A stretch of DNA of 64,000 nt from Aliiroseovarius pelagivivens (GTDB taxonomy: Bacteria > Pseudomonadota > Alphaproteobacteria > Rhodobacterales > Rhodobacteraceae): the NCBI RefSeq assembly GCF_900302485.1, contig NZ_OMOI01000001.1, positions 1 to 64,000 of the forward strand, given 5' to 3'. Shown piece by piece: positions 22,995-30,608 of the stretch. Made by a program: the position numbers and the translations under genes. Position 1 is the stretch's first letter. The number at the start of each line of letters is the position of its first letter. Below the pieces are notes generated by a model. That model was given only the letters and a program-made list of their open reading frames with translations. It was not told the DNA's origin and searched no databases.

Positions 22995-23849
22995 ATGACC
23001 CGCACCGTTTACGTGAACGGAGAATACCTGCCCGAGACCGAAGCCAGCGTCTCGATCTTTGACCGTGGTTTCCTGTTTGCGGACGCGGTGTACGAAGTGA
23101 CCAGCGTGCTGAACGGCAAGCTGATTGATTTCGAAGGTCACGCCGTTCGTCTGGCACGTTCGCTGAACGAGCTAGGGATGGAGAACCCGATTTCGAAAGA
23201 GGATCTGTTAGAGGTCCACCGCGAGCTGGTGCGCGTGAACGAGATCGACGAGGGTTTGGTCTATCTGCAGATTTCGCGTGGCGCTGACAGTGACCGTGAT
23301 TTCGTCTTCCCGGATCCTGAAAAGGTGAAGCCGACGGTGGTTCTGTTCACCCAGAACAAGCCGGGTCTGGCCGCGACTGTGAAGCCGATGAAAGTGATCT
23401 CGATCGACGATATCCGCTGGGGTCGCCGCGACATCAAAACGGTTCAGCTGCTGTACCCGTCGATGGGTAAGATGATGGCCAAGGCGGCGGGCGCTGATGA
23501 TGCGTGGCTAATCGAAGATGGTTTCGTGACCGAGGGCACCTCGAACAACGTCTACATCGTGAAGGACGGCAAGATCATCACGCGCGGCCTGTCCAACGAC
23601 ATCCTGCACGGCATCACCCGTGCTGCTGTTCTGCGTTTCGCCGAAGAAGCCCAGATGGAAATCGAAGAGCGCAACTTCACAATCGAAGAAGCTCAGAATG
23701 CCGACGAAGCCTTCTTCACCTCGGCCTCAGCCTTCGTGATGCCGGTTGTGGAAATCGACGGCAAAGCGCTGGGCAACGGCGCGCCGGGCAACGTGGCCCT
23801 GCGCCTGCGCGAGATCTATCTGGATGAGAGCCTGAAGAAGGCCGTCTAA
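22995..23849 (+). CDS. dat: D-amino-acid transaminase (class IV PLP)
   Basis: This 284-residue fold-type IV aminotransferase has VSIFDRGFLFADAVYEV at the N-terminus, IRWGRRDIKTVQLLYPSMGK with the PLP-binding Lys148, and EDGFVTEGTSNNVYIV and SNDILHGITRAAVL for the phosphate cup. The DIKT-QLL context and E-GTSNN match D-alanine/D-glutamate transaminases better than branched-chain enzymes. It would interconvert D-amino acids and 2-oxoacids, notably D-glutamate and 2-oxoglutarate, which ties it to dgcN/dgcA. GGAGACC precedes the ATG. A terminator follows at 23870. Confidence 0.88.
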   Translation: MTRTVYVNGEYLPETEASVSIFDRGFLFADAVYEVTSVLNGKLIDFEGHAVRLARSLNELGMENPISKEDLLEVHRELVRVNEIDEGLVYLQISRGADSDRDFVFPDPEKVKPTVVLFTQNKPGLAATVKPMKVISIDDIRWGRRDIKTVQLLYPSMGKMMAKAAGADDAWLIEDGFVTEGTSNNVYIVKDGKIITRGLSNDILHGITRAAVLRFAEEAQMEIEERNFTIEEAQNADEAFFTSASAFVMPVVEIDGKALGNGAPGNVALRLREIYLDESLKKAV

Positions 23850-23869
23850 GCCAAAAGGTATCGAATTCC

Positions 23870-23896
23870 AAAGGGGCTGCAGACGCGGCCCCTTTT
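23870..23896 (+). terminator. Terminator after the D-amino-acid transaminase gene
   Basis: AAAGGGGC (23870-23877) pairs with GCCCCTTT (23888-23895) and is followed by TTT. The loop is TGCAGACGCG. It also suits the convergent parA transcript. Confidence 0.75.
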
Positions 23897-23919
23897 TTGT
23901 TGAACAGGTGCGTGCTGCT

Positions 23920-24558
23920 TTACAGCTTCAAAGCGGCAGCCACCTCGGCCGCCAGTGTGCGTACTTCGTCCGCCGCGGGACCAGTTCGTTTCGCTTCCAA
24001 CACACCCAGTCCGCGACCGAGCGCCTCGGCATAGATCACTCTGCTGGACAGGGATGACTGCAACGGTTTAGCCCCAAGCTCGGCGACCGCATTGGCCACT
24101 TGTTCGCCAACGCGCGTCCCATTGCGTGTGCGGTTCATGACAACATTCGTTGGTTTCCCAGCCCGGTCCGCCAAGTCCAGAACGTCGTTGGTTGCCCAGA
24201 CATCGGCCTTGCTGGCTGAGACAGGGACCAGCACCAGATCCGACTCGGCTAGAACCCAGCGCACATCGCTGTCGGCCTTCGGGGGCGTGTCGATCAAGAT
24301 GACATCGGCCTCGGCTACGAACCCACGGATGGCACGTGAAATCCCATAGGCGGTTGCCGTCGCGAACCGAAGGTTTTCATTCTCGCCCAGTGTTTCTTCG
24401 CGAATATCCAGCCACTTACCAAGACTGCCTTGGGGATCCGTGTCCAAAAGGGCCACGCTTTTTCCCTCTGTCAAAAATGCGATTGCCAAGTTGGATACGA
24501 GCGTTGTCTTGCCCGCGCCCCCCTTCTGCTGCGCTACACAGATGATCCGACCGCTCAT
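23920..24558 (-). CDS. Orphan ParA-family ATPase
   Basis: This 212-residue deviant-Walker ATPase has KGGAGKTTL at residues 12-20, switch region LLDTDPQGSLGKW and ILIDTPPKADSD. It is short, and there is no ParB gene or parS-like cluster beside it, so a role in plasmid partition is unlikely. Chromosomal orphan ParA proteins in this group position other cargo. A palindrome at 24617-24632 lies 59 bp upstream of the start and could be an operator. It is convergent with the transaminase gene. Confidence 0.85.
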   Translation of the reverse strand: MSGRIICVAQQKGGAGKTTLVSNLAIAFLTEGKSVALLDTDPQGSLGKWLDIREETLGENENLRFATATAYGISRAIRGFVAEADVILIDTPPKADSDVRWVLAESDLVLVPVSASKADVWATNDVLDLADRAGKPTNVVMNRTRNGTRVGEQVANAVAELGAKPLQSSLSSRVIYAEALGRGLGVLEAKRTGPAADEVRTLAAEVAAALKL

Positions 24559-24616
24559 GCGTCAAGCCTCCAAATGCTTTTTCTGCAGTGCAGCATATCA
24601 CCTGAGAGGGGGAAAG

Positions 24617-24632
24617 GCGATAGAGCTATCGC
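24617..24632. promoter_or_regulatory. Palindrome upstream of the ParA gene
   Basis: GCGATAG-AG-CTATCGC, with 7-bp perfect arms, lies 59 bp before the ParA start and in the only untranslated space on that side. It is a plausible operator for parA. Nothing in the sequence identifies the binding protein. Confidence 0.35.
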
Positions 24633-24739
24633 AGGTTAGTTTCTAGGCGTGGACGAACTGGGTGTGAGCTTGGACTGGCCGTGCAAATCCATGCCGGAAC
24701 CAAACCGCCCCGTGACGGTTCATCGCAGGGCGTTTTTTG

Positions 24740-25534
24740 TTATCCCAGACGGAAACTGGTGGCTGTGACGCCGCCAAAGATGCCTTCTTCGTGATAGGTC
24801 ACGGTCGAGGCATCAGCTTCAGCAGCCCCCAGCGCCACAAAGATCGGGGCAAGGTGATCTTCTTCCTTGTGGGCGATCCGGGCAGACGGCGCCGTTTCCC
24901 AGTTCAGCAGCGCTTGTGTGCGCTCTTCAGGGTCGCGCAGCATTACGTCATTCAGCCAAGTATCAAATTCGGTCGAGGGAACCCGTGCGCCGGGGCCGAA
25001 ATTGCGCAGGTTGTGATAGCTCAGGCCGGACCCAACGATCAGCACGCCTTCATCGCGAAGGGGCGCAAGGGCGCGTCCCAAGGCGAAGTGGGCCGCAGGG
25101 TCATACCCATGCTGAAGCGACACTTGATAGGTGGGAACATCAGCCTCGGGATAGATTACCGCCATGGGTGCAAAGACCCCGTGATCAAACCCCTGCTGAT
25201 CGTCCAAATGCGTGGGCAGTCCCGCCGCCTTGATCAGATCCGCCGTGCGCTGGGCCAGCGTGGGCGCACCGGGTGCGGGATAGGTGATCTCATATGTATG
25301 GGCCGGAAAGCCGGTATAGTCATAGACCATCGGCGGCGCGTTCGAGGACATCACGGCGAAATCCGCCGTTTCCCAGTGGCCCGAGATCATCAGGACCGCT
25401 TTGGGCTTTTCTGGAAACTCGGATGGCATGGCGGCCAGCGTGCGTTCCAGTTCGGCAAAGCCGCGGCGCATCTCGGGCAACCACGGCCACGGGCCACCAC
25501 CATGAGAGATGAAGTATGTGGGCATGCGGGTCAT
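24740..25534 (-). CDS. Class III extradiol dioxygenase (DODA/YgiD type)
   Basis: This 264-residue protein has the metal/active-site set of the 4,5-DOPA dioxygenase family: ISHGGGP (His12 region), ISGHWET, FDHGVFAP, SGLSYHNLRNFG and a C-terminal EDHLAPIFVALGAA. These enzymes bind Zn or Fe and open catechol-type rings. The physiological substrate in bacteria is usually unknown. GAAAGGACC precedes the start. It sits alone in its orientation run before the DUF1244 gene. Confidence 0.85.
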   Translation of the reverse strand: MTRMPTYFISHGGGPWPWLPEMRRGFAELERTLAAMPSEFPEKPKAVLMISGHWETADFAVMSSNAPPMVYDYTGFPAHTYEITYPAPGAPTLAQRTADLIKAAGLPTHLDDQQGFDHGVFAPMAVIYPEADVPTYQVSLQHGYDPAAHFALGRALAPLRDEGVLIVGSGLSYHNLRNFGPGARVPSTEFDTWLNDVMLRDPEERTQALLNWETAPSARIAHKEEDHLAPIFVALGAAEADASTVTYHEEGIFGGVTATSFRLG

Positions 25535-25635
25535 ATCAGGTCCTTTCGTTGGAGCTTAGATAAGACCCGCGCCCGTTTTGCATAACCGGTGCGTGCGAAC
25601 AGGCGAGGTGCAGATATGCACAGATTGCGTAAGGC

Positions 25636-25950
25636 TTACTGCTTGTCCGTCACGTTTTCTTTGAACGCTACTTCGAACTCGGCCTGCTTTTCCGGGCTGG
25701 CGTCGGTTTGGTAGTTCGCCTTCCACTCGGCCATGGTCATGCCGTAATACGCTTCGCGGCCTTCTTCCTTCGACATCTCGATGCCACGTTCGTTGGCGGC
25801 TTCCTGATACCAGCGGGCAAGGCAGTTGCGGCAGAAGCCGGCCAGATTCATCATGTCGATGTTCTGCGCGTCGGTGCGGTCTTCCATCAGGTGCTTTTGC
25901 AGACGGCGAAAGGCGGCGGCTTCGATCTCGATACGGGTCTGGTCGTCCAT
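25636..25950 (-). CDS. DUF1244 protein
   Basis: This 104-residue helical protein matches DUF1244 throughout: AAAFRRLQKHLMEDRTDAQNIDMMNLAGFCRNCLARWY with CRNC, then GREAYYGMTMAEWKANYQ. The ATG at 25950 has AAGGAG nine bases upstream; a GTG three codons earlier would overlap that ribosome site. Function is unknown. It is the last gene of a three-gene minus-strand run with the tautomerase and the N-formylglutamate amidohydrolase-like gene. Confidence 0.85.
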   Translation of the reverse strand: MDDQTRIEIEAAAFRRLQKHLMEDRTDAQNIDMMNLAGFCRNCLARWYQEAANERGIEMSKEEGREAYYGMTMAEWKANYQTDASPEKQAEFEVAFKENVTDKQ

Positions 25951-25962
25951 GTGGGTCACTCC

Positions 25963-26298
25963 TTAGAGAACGTCTTTGGCATAGGAAGGGCTGAGGTCTT
26001 CGACGTCAACTGACAGGTTGGCGATCTGCGGCAGATGGGCGCGCATGGTGGTCAGGATCAGCCCTGCCAGCTCGGATTTCACCGTTTCGGACCGGCCGGG
26101 AAGCAGTGCGAATTGCGCATGAGCAAAGCTCTGCGCCTCGCTGCCCATGACCGCATAGGCGGTTTGCAGTGCACGGATTTTGATCGAGGCGGGATTGGGA
26201 ATGGCGTCATGGGCCGAAAGCGCATCCAGCAGCGCCTCGCACAGCGATTGCATGCCCAGATCAGCTTCGCCCGTATATTCTATTCGGATATGCGGCAT
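25963..26298 (-). CDS. 5-carboxymethyl-2-hydroxymuconate isomerase family tautomerase
   Basis: This 111-residue protein begins MPHIRIEYTGE, so Pro2 is available as the N-terminal catalytic proline of the tautomerase superfamily. AYAVMGSEAQSFAHAQFALLPGRS and the C-terminal helices fit the CHMI family. In homoprotocatechuate breakdown CHMI isomerises a ring-cleavage product, but none of the other pathway genes is here. The nearby extradiol dioxygenase is of a different class. It is one base from the stop of the upstream hydrolase gene, so cotranscribed. Confidence 0.78.
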   Translation of the reverse strand: MPHIRIEYTGEADLGMQSLCEALLDALSAHDAIPNPASIKIRALQTAYAVMGSEAQSFAHAQFALLPGRSETVKSELAGLILTTMRAHLPQIANLSVDVEDLSPSYAKDVL

Positions 26299-26299
26299 G

Positions 26300-27064
26300 T
26301 CAGAGCCCCGTTTCTGCTAAAGTTTCCATAAGGACCGGCGCCAGCCGTTCTGCCCAAGCGCGCTGTTGCTCTTCGGTCTCGATCAAGTCGTTGCGGATCT
26401 CGATCAGCACATTCGGGCGCTTCTGCAAGACCGCATGGCGATCGATGCTGTCGCCATCCAAGTGGCCACCGTAAGGTTCATTTTCACCGACGCAAAGATC
26501 GGGGTCCTGCTCCAACTTCTTGATCAGAGGCGTCGCGATGCGACTGTCTTTTTCATGCAGCACGGCAACGTGCCACGGGCGCGGATCGCGGCCATTCAGT
26601 TGCGGTGTATAGGAATGCATCGCCACGATCACTGTGTGGTCATGACGGGCGGCCAAATCCGCCAGAGCGTTGTGATAGGGGCGATGGAACGCATCCAGAC
26701 GGCGGGCCTTTTCCGCCGCATCCGCTTGGCGGTTTGCGGGGATCACGGTGCCATCATATAGTTTCATCAGCAGCGTCGGATCATCCTCACCCCGGTTGGG
26801 GTCGATCACAAGGCGCGAGAAGTTGGACAGGATTGCGGGTGCATCCAGAAGCTCGGCCAAATGGATGCTGACCCCGGCCGCGCCAATGTCATAGGCGATG
26901 TGGCGGTTCATATCTTCGGGCGCAATACCCAGATCACCGCCGCCGACGCAGGTGGGTACGGTGTTTGCGGCGTGATCACATGTGATCAGCCAGCGCGATG
27001 GCCTGTCCGGCCCGTGAACATGGAATGGAGCGTATGTCATCTTGCCGTTGTTTTTCTGTTTCAT
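26300..27064 (-). CDS. N-formylglutamate amidohydrolase family protein
   Basis: This 254-residue protein has the family's metal/active-site landmarks: LITCDHAANTVP, HIAYDIGAAGVSIHLAELLDAP, SNFSRLVIDPNR, VIVAMHSYTPQLNG and VLIEIRNDLIETEEQQRAWAERL. Family enzymes release glutamate from N-formylglutamate, but many members lie outside histidine degradation, as here where no hut genes are seen. ATG 27064 is preferred (AAAGGGG just upstream). ATG 27040 gives MTYAPFHVHG and is also possible. It is divergent from pyk. Confidence 0.82.
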   Translation of the reverse strand: MKQKNNGKMTYAPFHVHGPDRPSRWLITCDHAANTVPTCVGGGDLGIAPEDMNRHIAYDIGAAGVSIHLAELLDAPAILSNFSRLVIDPNRGEDDPTLLMKLYDGTVIPANRQADAAEKARRLDAFHRPYHNALADLAARHDHTVIVAMHSYTPQLNGRDPRPWHVAVLHEKDSRIATPLIKKLEQDPDLCVGENEPYGGHLDGDSIDRHAVLQKRPNVLIEIRNDLIETEEQQRAWAERLAPVLMETLAETGL

Positions 27065-27166
27065 ATCCCCTTTAAGCGAGGTCAAAGCCAAGCGCCAGTT
27101 GTCAGCGCTAACATTTTGGGGCATAGGTCACCTGACCCCGCGTAAGAAATGAAAGAGAGGTGCGCC

Positions 27167-28606
27167 GTGAGACGCCATCGTAATGTCAAGATCGTCGCAA
27201 CCCTAGGCCCGTCCTCAAGTGACTACGATACAATTCGGGCGCTATTTGAAGCCGGGGCCGATGTATTTCGCATGAACATGTCCCATGGCACCCATGATGA
27301 ACAGCGTGCGCGTCATGCCTTGGTGCGTCAGGTGGAAAAAGATCTGGACCGCCCGATTGCGATCCTGGCCGACCTTCAGGGACCGAAGCTGCGCTGCGGT
27401 GTGTTCTCTGCCGGGGCAGCGGACATCGAAGAGGGGCAGGAGTTCCGCTTTGATCTGGACGAGACCCCGGGCGAAGGGCATCGCGTTTGTCTGCCTCACC
27501 CCGAGATTTTTGCAGCGCTAGAGCCGGGATCGACCCTCTTGGTGAATGACGGCAAGCTGCGCCTGAAGGTCAAGGATTGCGGCCCGGACTTTGCCGATTG
27601 CGAGGTCGAGGTCGGCGGAACGATTTCCGACCGCAAGGGTGTCAACGTGCCGGACGTGGTGCTTCCACTTGCGGCTCTGTCCGACAAGGACCGTGCGGAT
27701 CTGGAATTTGCCTGTCAGCTGGGCGTGGACTGGCTGGCCCTAAGCTTCGTGCAGCGTCCCGAAGACGTCGAAGAAGCCCGCGATCTGGCAAAAGGGCGTG
27801 CTGCGATTTTGTCGAAGATCGAAAAGCCCGCCGCCGTAGATGCTTTTGACGCGATCCTTGCAGTCTCGGATGGCATCATGGTTGCCCGTGGCGACCTTGG
27901 TGTTGAACTGCCCGTTCACGCTGTTCCGCCCATCCAGAAGCGCTTGGTCCTTGCCTGCCGTCGTGCGGGCAAGCCGGTCATTGTCGCCACGCAGATGTTG
28001 GAAAGCATGATCGAAAGCCCCATGCCGACGCGGGCCGAAGTCTCGGACGTGGCGAACGCGATTTATGACGGCGCCGATGCGGTGATGCTGTCCGCCGAAA
28101 GCGCCGCAGGGCAATACCCGGTCGAGGCAGTGTCCACCATGAATGCCGTCGCCATCGAGGTCGAGAATGATGACACCTACCGCGTTCAGGTCGAAGCGTC
28201 CCGCGTGGCCAGCCGGTCTGGCGTGAATGACGCCATCGTGGCTGCCGCGCGCGAAATCGCCGAGACCACGGATATCAAAGCAATCTGCTGCTTTACCCAA
28301 TCAGGCACCACAGCGCTTTTGACATCGCGTGAACGTCCCCGCGTGCCGATTATCGCGCTGACACCGTTGCGCGGCACGGCCCGTCGCCTGTGCCTGTCTT
28401 GGGGCACCAACTGTTTCGTCACTGCCGGCGCGGTCGAGCGCTTCAAAGCGGCGGTGGTGTCTGCAGCGCGTGCAGCACGGAGCGCTGGTTTTGCCGAAGA
28501 AACTGACCAGATTGTGGTTACCGCCGGTGTGCCGTTCAACGTGCCCGGTACCACGAACATCCTGCGCGTCGCACCGTGTGATGAGGGCATGATCTACGCA
28601 ACTTGA
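27167..28606 (+). CDS. pyk: Pyruvate kinase
   Basis: This 479-residue protein begins RHRNVKIVATLGPSSS. Further on come FRMNMSHGTH, LADLQGPKLRCG, the catalytic Lys/Glu strand ILSKIEKPAAVDAFD, the metal site GIMVARGDLGVELP, VATQMLESMIESPMPTRAEVSDVANAIYDG and a C-terminal allosteric-type domain. It makes pyruvate and ATP from phosphoenolpyruvate. GTG at 27167 is chosen because GAGAGG lies six bases upstream; the ATG at 27149 would place that ribosome site inside the gene. Confidence 0.95.
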   Translation: MRRHRNVKIVATLGPSSSDYDTIRALFEAGADVFRMNMSHGTHDEQRARHALVRQVEKDLDRPIAILADLQGPKLRCGVFSAGAADIEEGQEFRFDLDETPGEGHRVCLPHPEIFAALEPGSTLLVNDGKLRLKVKDCGPDFADCEVEVGGTISDRKGVNVPDVVLPLAALSDKDRADLEFACQLGVDWLALSFVQRPEDVEEARDLAKGRAAILSKIEKPAAVDAFDAILAVSDGIMVARGDLGVELPVHAVPPIQKRLVLACRRAGKPVIVATQMLESMIESPMPTRAEVSDVANAIYDGADAVMLSAESAAGQYPVEAVSTMNAVAIEVENDDTYRVQVEASRVASRSGVNDAIVAAAREIAETTDIKAICCFTQSGTTALLTSRERPRVPIIALTPLRGTARRLCLSWGTNCFVTAGAVERFKAAVVSAARAARSAGFAEETDQIVVTAGVPFNVPGTTNILRVAPCDEGMIYAT

Positions 28607-28668
28607 TCGATATGTGCTATGCTTGATGCACGGAGCATCAAGGTGGTTTTGTCGATGGAGGCGTGGTC

Positions 28669-28905
28669 ATGACCTATGACACGTATTTCGTAGTCGGAAT
28701 CGTAATTCTGATTTTGGCCGTACTAGCAGCAATCGGGGCGATACGTCGGGGAAAGGCACCACGCATTTCTTCGATCTTGTTGCTGATTGGCGGGGGGCTG
28801 GTCGTTGTCGCGATCAGCGCCAAGCCAAATGCCTATTCGATCAGCACGATTCCGCAGGTATTTGAATCAGTACTCAATCATTTCATGTCCTATTTGGGGA
28901 CCTGA
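28669..28905 (+). CDS. Small two-helix membrane protein
   Basis: This 78-residue protein has two hydrophobic helices (about 6-25 and 33-51) separated by a basic loop (RRGKAPR) and a polar C-terminal tail of about 27 residues. GGAGG lies seven bases before the ATG at 28669. It follows pyk by 62 bp and precedes rpmI. No family is recognised. The ribosome site and organised hydrophobicity support a real gene. Confidence 0.6.
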   Translation: MTYDTYFVVGIVILILAVLAAIGAIRRGKAPRISSILLLIGGGLVVVAISAKPNAYSISTIPQVFESVLNHFMSYLGT

Positions 28906-29038
28906 TCCGAGACCGATTTTGCAAGAAGAAAACGCTTGCGAGTCGCGCAATCTGGTCCTATACGGCCAACTTCATGTGCGTGTGGGCTAATGTGGCATGC
29001 CCACCGTGCATAAACGTAACCTTTGATTGGAGACGAAA

Positions 29039-29239
29039 ATGCCCAAGATGAAGACCAAATCGAGCGCCAAGAAGCGCTTTAAGGTTTCCGCGACCGGCAA
29101 GGTCATCGGAGCCCAGGCTGGTAAACAGCACGGAATGATTAAACGGACGAAGAAATTCATCCGCAACGCACGCGGTACGACCGCTCTGTCCGCCCCCGAC
29201 GCTAAGACCGTCAAGGGCTACATGCCCTACGACCGTTAA
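29039..29239 (+). CDS. rpmI: 50S ribosomal protein L35
   Basis: This 66-residue basic protein starts [20 protein letters not shown] and contains the conserved [20 protein letters not shown]. The ATG at 29039 is preceded by TTGGAGACG. A TTG four codons upstream lies within that ribosome site. It is followed 14 bp later by rplT, the standard pair, though infC is not present in front of it here. Confidence 0.96.
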   Translation: MPKMKTKSSAKKRFKVSATGKVIGAQAGKQHGMIKRTKKFIRNARGTTALSAPDAKTVKGYMPYDR

Positions 29240-29253
29240 GAGGAGATACCGAT

Positions 29254-29619
29254 ATGTCCCGCGTTAAAGGTGGAACCACAACTCACGCCCGTCACAAAAA
29301 AGTCGTCAAGGCCGCTAAAGGCTTTTACGGTCGCCGCAAGAATACCTTCAAGGTAGCGCGCCAGGCCGTCGACAAGGCGAACCAATATGCAACCCGCGAC
29401 CGTAAGAACCGCAAGCGTCAGTTCCGCGCTCTGTGGATCCAGCGTATCAACGCTGCTGTCCGTTCGCACGACGAAAGCCTGACATACTCGCGCTTCATCA
29501 ACGGCCTGAACCTGGCTGGTGTTGAAGTGGACCGTAAGGTTCTGGCCGATCTGGCCGTTCACGAGCCCGAAGCATTCGGTGCGATCGTTGAAAAAGCACA
29601 GGCTGCTCTGGCTGCTTAA
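29254..29619 (+). CDS. rplT: 50S ribosomal protein L20
   Basis: This 121-residue protein matches L20 fully: [61 protein letters not shown] and the C-terminal [19 protein letters not shown]. It initiates 50S assembly on 23S rRNA. AGGAG precedes the start, and a strong terminator follows at 29642. Confidence 0.97.
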   Translation: MSRVKGGTTTHARHKKVVKAAKGFYGRRKNTFKVARQAVDKANQYATRDRKNRKRQFRALWIQRINAAVRSHDESLTYSRFINGLNLAGVEVDRKVLADLAVHEPEAFGAIVEKAQAALAA

Positions 29620-29641
29620 GCCCGACAACAGCAAGAATTCG

Positions 29642-29673
29642 AAAGCCGCGAGGGGACACCTTCGCGGCTTTTT
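29642..29673 (+). terminator. Terminator of rpmI-rplT
   Basis: AAAGCCGCGAGG, GGACA loop, CCTTCGCGGCTTT, then TTCTG: a 12-bp stem with a U-rich end, 22 bp after the rplT stop. Confidence 0.85.
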
Positions 29674-29720
29674 CTGTTTTGGGATGACTGGGGCTGGAAC
29701 CGCATCCCGGGACGAGACTG

Positions 29721-30056
29721 CTATTTTTTGATTGTGTAGCGATCTGCCTCGGCAAAGACGTCAATGGCGCGTGTTCCAGACTTAATGCGGCCGCCATGCA
29801 CGACGCCTGCCGGGATGTTGTAGCTGTCGCCGGCCTTGTAGGTTCGTGTCTCGCCACCGATGGTCAGCTCGATCTCTCCTTCCACAACGGTACCCCATTG
29901 CGGCCCGTGTGAATGCGGCGGAAGCTCCATGTCTTTGAGGAATGTGAAGAAGGCAACCAAACCTTCGTCTGACCGCACAACAGCCGTTTGCACGACATCT
30001 TCGGGGAATGGCACGTCGATGCTGGGTAGTTCTTTTATAAAATCTGGAAAGGGCAT
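29721..30056 (-). CDS. Cupin-domain protein
   Basis: This 111-residue single cupin has motif 1 ELPPHSHGPQWGTVVEGEIELT (metal-binding HxH and the following Glu) and motif 2 GDSYNIPAGVVHGGR. The start ATG 30056 has AGAAGGA seven bases upstream; the longer reading frame to 30332 has no ribosome site and overlaps the DGPF promoter. Enzymatic or ligand-binding role unknown. It is divergent from the DGPF-ECF42 pair and could be a target of that sigma factor. Confidence 0.78.
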   Translation of the reverse strand: MPFPDFIKELPSIDVPFPEDVVQTAVVRSDEGLVAFFTFLKDMELPPHSHGPQWGTVVEGEIELTIGGETRTYKAGDSYNIPAGVVHGGRIKSGTRAIDVFAEADRYTIKK

Positions 30057-30251
30057 ACTGAATCCTTCTGTGCAAATTATTCCGTCAGGACCCAACAAGT
30101 ACACGATTTTTAACCCTCTCCGCATATTAAACGTCTTTGGGTCTTCTTCGGCATTGCAAGAAATACAGATCAGTTGTCGATTTTGCTGATCCTCAAACGT
30201 CTGGTACACAGAAAGGCCATAGACCTTTCCAAACCGACGAAAGGAAAACCA

Positions 30252-30602
30252 ATGCAATACATGTGTTTGATTTATAACGCCGAGGATAATGGCCCGCAGC
30301 CAGGCACGGACGAGTTCGGCCCCTATATGCAATCCTATGTGGATTTCACGCAGGAAGTGCAGGATGCAGGTGTGATGGTCGGAGGCAACGCCTTACAACC
30401 CGTTGCGACGTCAACCACGGTGTCCGTTCGTGGCGGCAAGTCCGAAGTGGTTGATGGCCCGTTTGCCGAGACCAAAGAGCAATTGGGGGGCTACTACATC
30501 CTTGATTGCAAAGATCTGGACGAGGCGCTGCACTATGCAGCCAAGATCCCGGACGCCCAATACGGTCGGATCGAGGTGCGTCCGGTCATGATCTTTGACT
30601 AA
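30252..30602 (+). CDS. YCII/DGPF-domain protein
   Basis: This is a 116-residue protein with a ferredoxin-like YCII fold. MQYMCLIYNAED is followed by the signature VVDGPFAETKEQLGGYYILDC and a C-terminal EVRPVMIFD. GAAAGG precedes the ATG. DGPF proteins accompany ECF42 sigma factors genomically, and the sigma gene starts six bases after this stop. They are thought to be linked to that sigma factor's function, but the biochemical role is not settled. Confidence 0.88.
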   Translation: MQYMCLIYNAEDNGPQPGTDEFGPYMQSYVDFTQEVQDAGVMVGGNALQPVATSTTVSVRGGKSEVVDGPFAETKEQLGGYYILDCKDLDEALHYAAKIPDAQYGRIEVRPVMIFD

Positions 30603-30608
30603 TCCCTG

